NCBI GenBank assembly: GCA_018883485.1
Contig: VEQB01000081.1
Coordinates: forward strand, 1 to 8,418
Reading direction: 5' to 3'
From: Bacteroidota bacterium
Lineage (GTDB): Bacteria > Bacteroidota > Bacteroidia > UKL13-3
DNA length: 8,418 nt
How positions within the stretch are numbered: position 1 is the stretch's first letter; each line of letters begins with the position of its first letter. The translations under genes were made by a program, and so were the position numbers. Shown piece by piece: positions 6,348 through 8,418 of the stretch. Below the pieces are notes generated by a model. The model saw nothing but the letters and a program-made list of their open reading frames with translations. It made no database searches and was not told the origin of the DNA.

Positions 6348-7604
6348 TTATTTGTATTGTTGCAATTTAGCCTCCATACTTAAAGTAGTATGTGGCACAG
6401 CACGCAAACGCTCTTTAGAAATTAATTTACCAGTAACTTTACAAATGCCATAAGTTTTGTTTTCAATTCTTATTAAAGCATTTTCTAAGTTCTCAATAAA
6501 CTTGCGCTGGCGGGCAGCTAACTGACTCAAATATTCTTTCTCAGAAGTAGAAGCCCCATCATCTGGTTTGTTGTAAGCATTGTCTGTATCTGCTCCTCCA
6601 TTAATGCCTGGGTTTTGCATTTGAGACATCAAATTATTTAATTCTTCTTTAGCTACAGAAAGTTTTTTATTAATTAAATCACGAAACTCAGCTAATTCAG
6701 CATCGCTATACCTAAGCGTATTCATTGGAATTTCTGGCAATTCCTCTTTCTCAAAAACAGGAGTGGTACTAACCACAGGAGTAATTGGTTTAGGAGGGGT
6801 TGCTTTCTTAGGAGCCACTACCACAATTGGTTTTTCACTTGGTTTAACTACAACAGGTTTAGCAGATGGCTTAGCAGATGGTTTAACAACTATTGGTTTG
6901 GTTATGGCTTTAGATACTGGTTTAACCGCAGGCTTAGCAGCTGGTTTTACTATTGCTTTTTTAGCAACTGGCTTAGAAATAGGTTTAGTAATAGGCTTAA
7001 CCACAGGCTTTGCTGCTGGTTTTACTATTGCTTTTTTAGCAACTGCCTTAGTAGCAGGTTTTTTAATTACTTTTTTAGCAACTGGTTTAGTTACTTTCTT
7101 AGCAACCACCTTTTTAACCGGCTTGCTAATAATAACTTTCTTAATTGCCTTCTTTGGAGCTACTTTTTTAGCAATCTTAGTGACCTTTTTTGGAGCTGTT
7201 TTTTTAGCGGCAATTTTTTTAGTGACAACTTTTGTAGCTTTTTTAGGGGCTACTTTTTTGCCAAGCTTTTTTGGAGCAGGCTTGGTAGCTTTTTTAGGCG
7301 CTACTTTTTTAACTGCTTTTTTAAGAGCAGTCTTAACCGCTTTTTTAGGAGTAGCCTTTTTAGGAGCAACTTTTTTAACTGCCTTATTAGGCGCAGTCTT
7401 AACCGCTTTTTTAGGAGCTGCCTTTTTTACTGCCTTTTTAGGCGCTACTTTTTTAACTGCTTTTTTAGGAGCTACTTTTTTAGGAGCTTTTTTAGCTGGG
7501 GCTGCCTTGCTAACTTTTTTCACCGCTTTTTTAGGAGCAGGTTTAGTTGCTTTTTTTGCAGGGGCCGCCTTTTTTGCGGTGCTCTTGGTGTTTTTCTTCG
7601 CCAT
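6348..7604 (-). CDS. DksA/TraR-family protein with a long histone-H1-like Lys/Ala/Pro tail
   Basis: A 418-residue protein in two parts. Residues 294-418 (from MNTLRYSDAEL) are a complete Bacteroidota-type DksA/TraR domain, a family that binds in the RNA polymerase secondary channel: a coiled-coil hairpin with a DTDNAY-type tip (about 339-344), then QLAARQRKFIENLENAL and YGICKVTGKLI, KERLRAVPHTTLS. By alignment with E. coli DksA C114/C117/C135/C138, only C388 is kept; the others are T391, S409 and A412, so no zinc site forms. Residues 2-293 are a low-complexity basic tail: APKKAVKK-type repeats (to about 180), then KPxxKP repeats, including a 25-residue tandem duplication (188-237). This resembles AlgP/HctB/H1-like DNA-binding tails and should be disordered. 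Start ATG lies 5 nt after the ileS TAG. M294 might be an internal start. DksA domain sure; tail function inferred. Confidence 0.92.
   Translation of the reverse strand: MAKKNTKSTAKKAAPAKKATKPAPKKAVKKVSKAAPAKKAPKKVAPKKAVKKVAPKKAVKKAAPKKAVKTAPNKAVKKVAPKKATPKKAVKTALKKAVKKVAPKKATKPAPKKLGKKVAPKKATKVVTKKIAAKKTAPKKVTKIAKKVAPKKAIKKVIISKPVKKVVAKKVTKPVAKKVIKKPATKAVAKKAIVKPAAKPVVKPITKPISKPVAKKAIVKPAAKPAVKPVSKAITKPIVVKPSAKPSAKPVVVKPSEKPIVVVAPKKATPPKPITPVVSTTPVFEKEELPEIPMNTLRYSDAELAEFRDLINKKLSVAKEELNNLMSQMQNPGINGGADTDNAYNKPDDGASTSEKEYLSQLAARQRKFIENLENALIRIENKTYGICKVTGKLISKERLRAVPHTTLSMEAKLQQYK
6894..7043 (-). repeat. Tandem 75-bp duplication in the H1-like tail
   Basis: Two adjacent 75-bp units (6969-7043 and 6894-6968) encode residues 188-212 and 213-237. 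Both begin VAKKAIVKPAAKP and continue in KP-type repeats with a few substitutions. The + strand word GGTTTTACTATTGC recurs exactly 75 bp apart. It is nested in a longer low-complexity stretch (about 6790-7600) of repeated Lys-Lys-Ala/Pro codons, likely prone to slippage and length change. Confidence 0.85.
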
Positions 7605-7609
7605 AGTTT

Positions 7610-8302
7610 CTAAGCTTTCTCTATTAATACCTTTATTTCAGTTTCGTCAACCATTACTGAATTGGCATTTGCCAATTCTGCAACAAGGTTGATTTCCTTT
7701 GCCAAAATTTCGCTGCAAATATAGTTTTTGAATTGATTTATAGCATCTTTTAAATAAAGATTGTCCACTATTTTTACACTTATTTTGTCTGTTACCTCAA
7801 AATCCAGTTCTTTTCGTAAACCCTGAAGTTTGCTTACCAATTCTCTTGCAATTCCCTCATTTCTAAGCTCTTCGTTGATGTAAATGTCTAAAGCAACCGT
7901 TAATACACCCTCATTGGCCACCTTAAAACCTGTAATTTCTCGAGATAAAATTTCTACATCCTCTCTCAAAATTTCTAAGTTTTGATTGTCTAAAGCTAAA
8001 ATATAATTCCCATTTGCTTCTAATTCGGCAATTTGCTCTTGGGTCATTAAGGTAATTTTTTCTGCCACCAATTTCATTTTGGCCCCTGCCTTTTTGCCTA
8101 AAGTCTTAAAGTTTGGCTTTATAGATTTATCAATGGCTTCCATAAACTCCAACTCTTTTACATTCACTTCGGCAAGTATCAAATCCTTCACATGGGTTAT
8201 TTCGTCCATAATTCTTTGGTCTACCAAAGGTATCATTACCTTTTGTAAGGGCTGCCTTACTTTTAAATTCTCTTTTTTTCTGATACTCAAAACCAAAGAA
8301 GA
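7610..8302 (-). CDS. ileS: Isoleucyl-tRNA synthetase, C-terminal part only
   Basis: About 230 residues matching the C-terminal, post-anticodon-binding region of bacterial IleRS, the class I enzyme that charges tRNA-Ile. Recognisable blocks are SSLVLSIRKKENLKVRQPLQ at the N-terminal end, NFKTLGKKAGAKMKLVAEKI, ANGNYILALDNQ, and LTVALDIYINEELRNEGIARELV. The Rossmann catalytic domain with HIGH and KMSKS, the editing domain and most of the anticodon domain (some 850-900 residues) would lie upstream and are absent. Homology starts at the two serine codons 8302-8297; beyond them the frame reads unrelated hydrophobic residues and closes with a stop at 8341-8339. No proper start exists, so the TTG at 8296 should not be taken as real. 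The TAG stop is 5 nt from the DksA-like ATG, forming one operon. Either the gene is broken by a rearrangement or the window end is chimeric. Confidence 0.9.
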   Translation of the reverse strand, partial: SSLVLSIRKKENLKVRQPLQKVMIPLVDQRIMDEITHVKDLILAEVNVKELEFMEAIDKSIKPNFKTLGKKAGAKMKLVAEKITLMTQEQIAELEANGNYILALDNQNLEILREDVEILSREITGFKVANEGVLTVALDIYINEELRNEGIARELVSKLQGLRKELDFEVTDKISVKIVDNLYLKDAINQFKNYICSEILAKEINLVAELANANSVMVDETEIKVLIEKA

Positions 8303-8418
8303 AAAGAGATAAAAAAGAAAAAGTATGCTAAAATAATATTACTACTAAAAGAAGAAAAAATTAATGAAAAAACAATTATAGAATACGAAACAGAACTTTC
8401 ATTACATAATAGAAAAAC
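8303..8418. other. Very AT-rich end segment that does not continue ileS
   Basis: About 19% G+C by hand count, against a clearly higher level elsewhere. No - strand frame here looks like IleRS. One + strand frame stays open to the edge and reads YAKIILLLKEEKINEKTIIE and then YETELSLHNRK, a protein-like Lys/Glu/Ile-rich string without a start codon. It may be part of a gene from a very low-GC genome. The identity is unknown. Confidence 0.5.

Noticed and set aside
6763..7692. A long + strand open frame (309 codons) reading hydrophobic Gly/Thr/Phe/Leu repeats
   Set aside because: It is the antisense of the Lys/Ala/Pro repeat tail; AAA/GCT codons read backwards as TTT/AGC. It has no family resemblance and overlaps two secure genes.
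7610..8296. An independent 228-residue gene starting at TTG 8296
   Set aside because: The sequence is the interior and end of IleRS; homology extends upstream of this TTG by at least two residues, and no initiation signal is seen.

Overview
The window looks like a chromosomal housekeeping segment from a member of the Bacteroidota. The evidence is the AT-rich composition, the ileS / DksA-like / lspA gene order, the Bacteroidota-type DksA domain (GICKVTGKLI, no zinc site), and TAnnTTTG-type -7 elements with few Shine-Dalgarno sequences. No species can be named from this.

Layout, left to right. Positions 1-1529 (-) hold the N-terminal part of the DNA translocase FtsK, running off the left edge just before its ATPase core. 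A 265-bp AT-rich divergent gap follows, with an operator-like repeat pair. Next is a cytosolic cyclophilin prolyl isomerase (1795-2229, +). Facing it is a minus-strand cluster: a cytosolic beta-lactamase-fold serine hydrolase (2278-3324), abutted by a shortened HI0074/HEPN-type protein (3325-3651), and preceded upstream by a secreted DUF2147 protein (3707-4138). Seryl-tRNA synthetase follows (4356-5624, +). The right side is a minus-strand operon read from the right edge: the C-terminal part of isoleucyl-tRNA synthetase, a DksA-family protein with a 293-residue histone-H1-like Lys/Ala/Pro tail, a strong terminator hairpin, then lipoprotein signal peptidase lspA.

Three things stand out. First, three gene borders carry arrays of a degenerate 7-bp unit, about CNNCTRG: 2230-2292, 4320-4347 and 5625-5652. 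One is a long inverted repeat between converging genes, one lies in the serS leader, and three TAG stop codons fall in heptad phase. Second, the DksA-like protein joins an RNA-polymerase-binding fold to a DNA-compacting-type tail built of tandem repeats. Third, the last ~115 bp (about 19% G+C) do not continue ileS: homology ends near 8302 and the frame closes at 8339-8341, which suggests a rearrangement or a chimeric contig end.

I see no phage, IS element, CRISPR array, tRNA or rRNA. Nothing here amounts to a convincing new multi-gene system; the heptad arrays and the H1-tailed DksA are the best leads.
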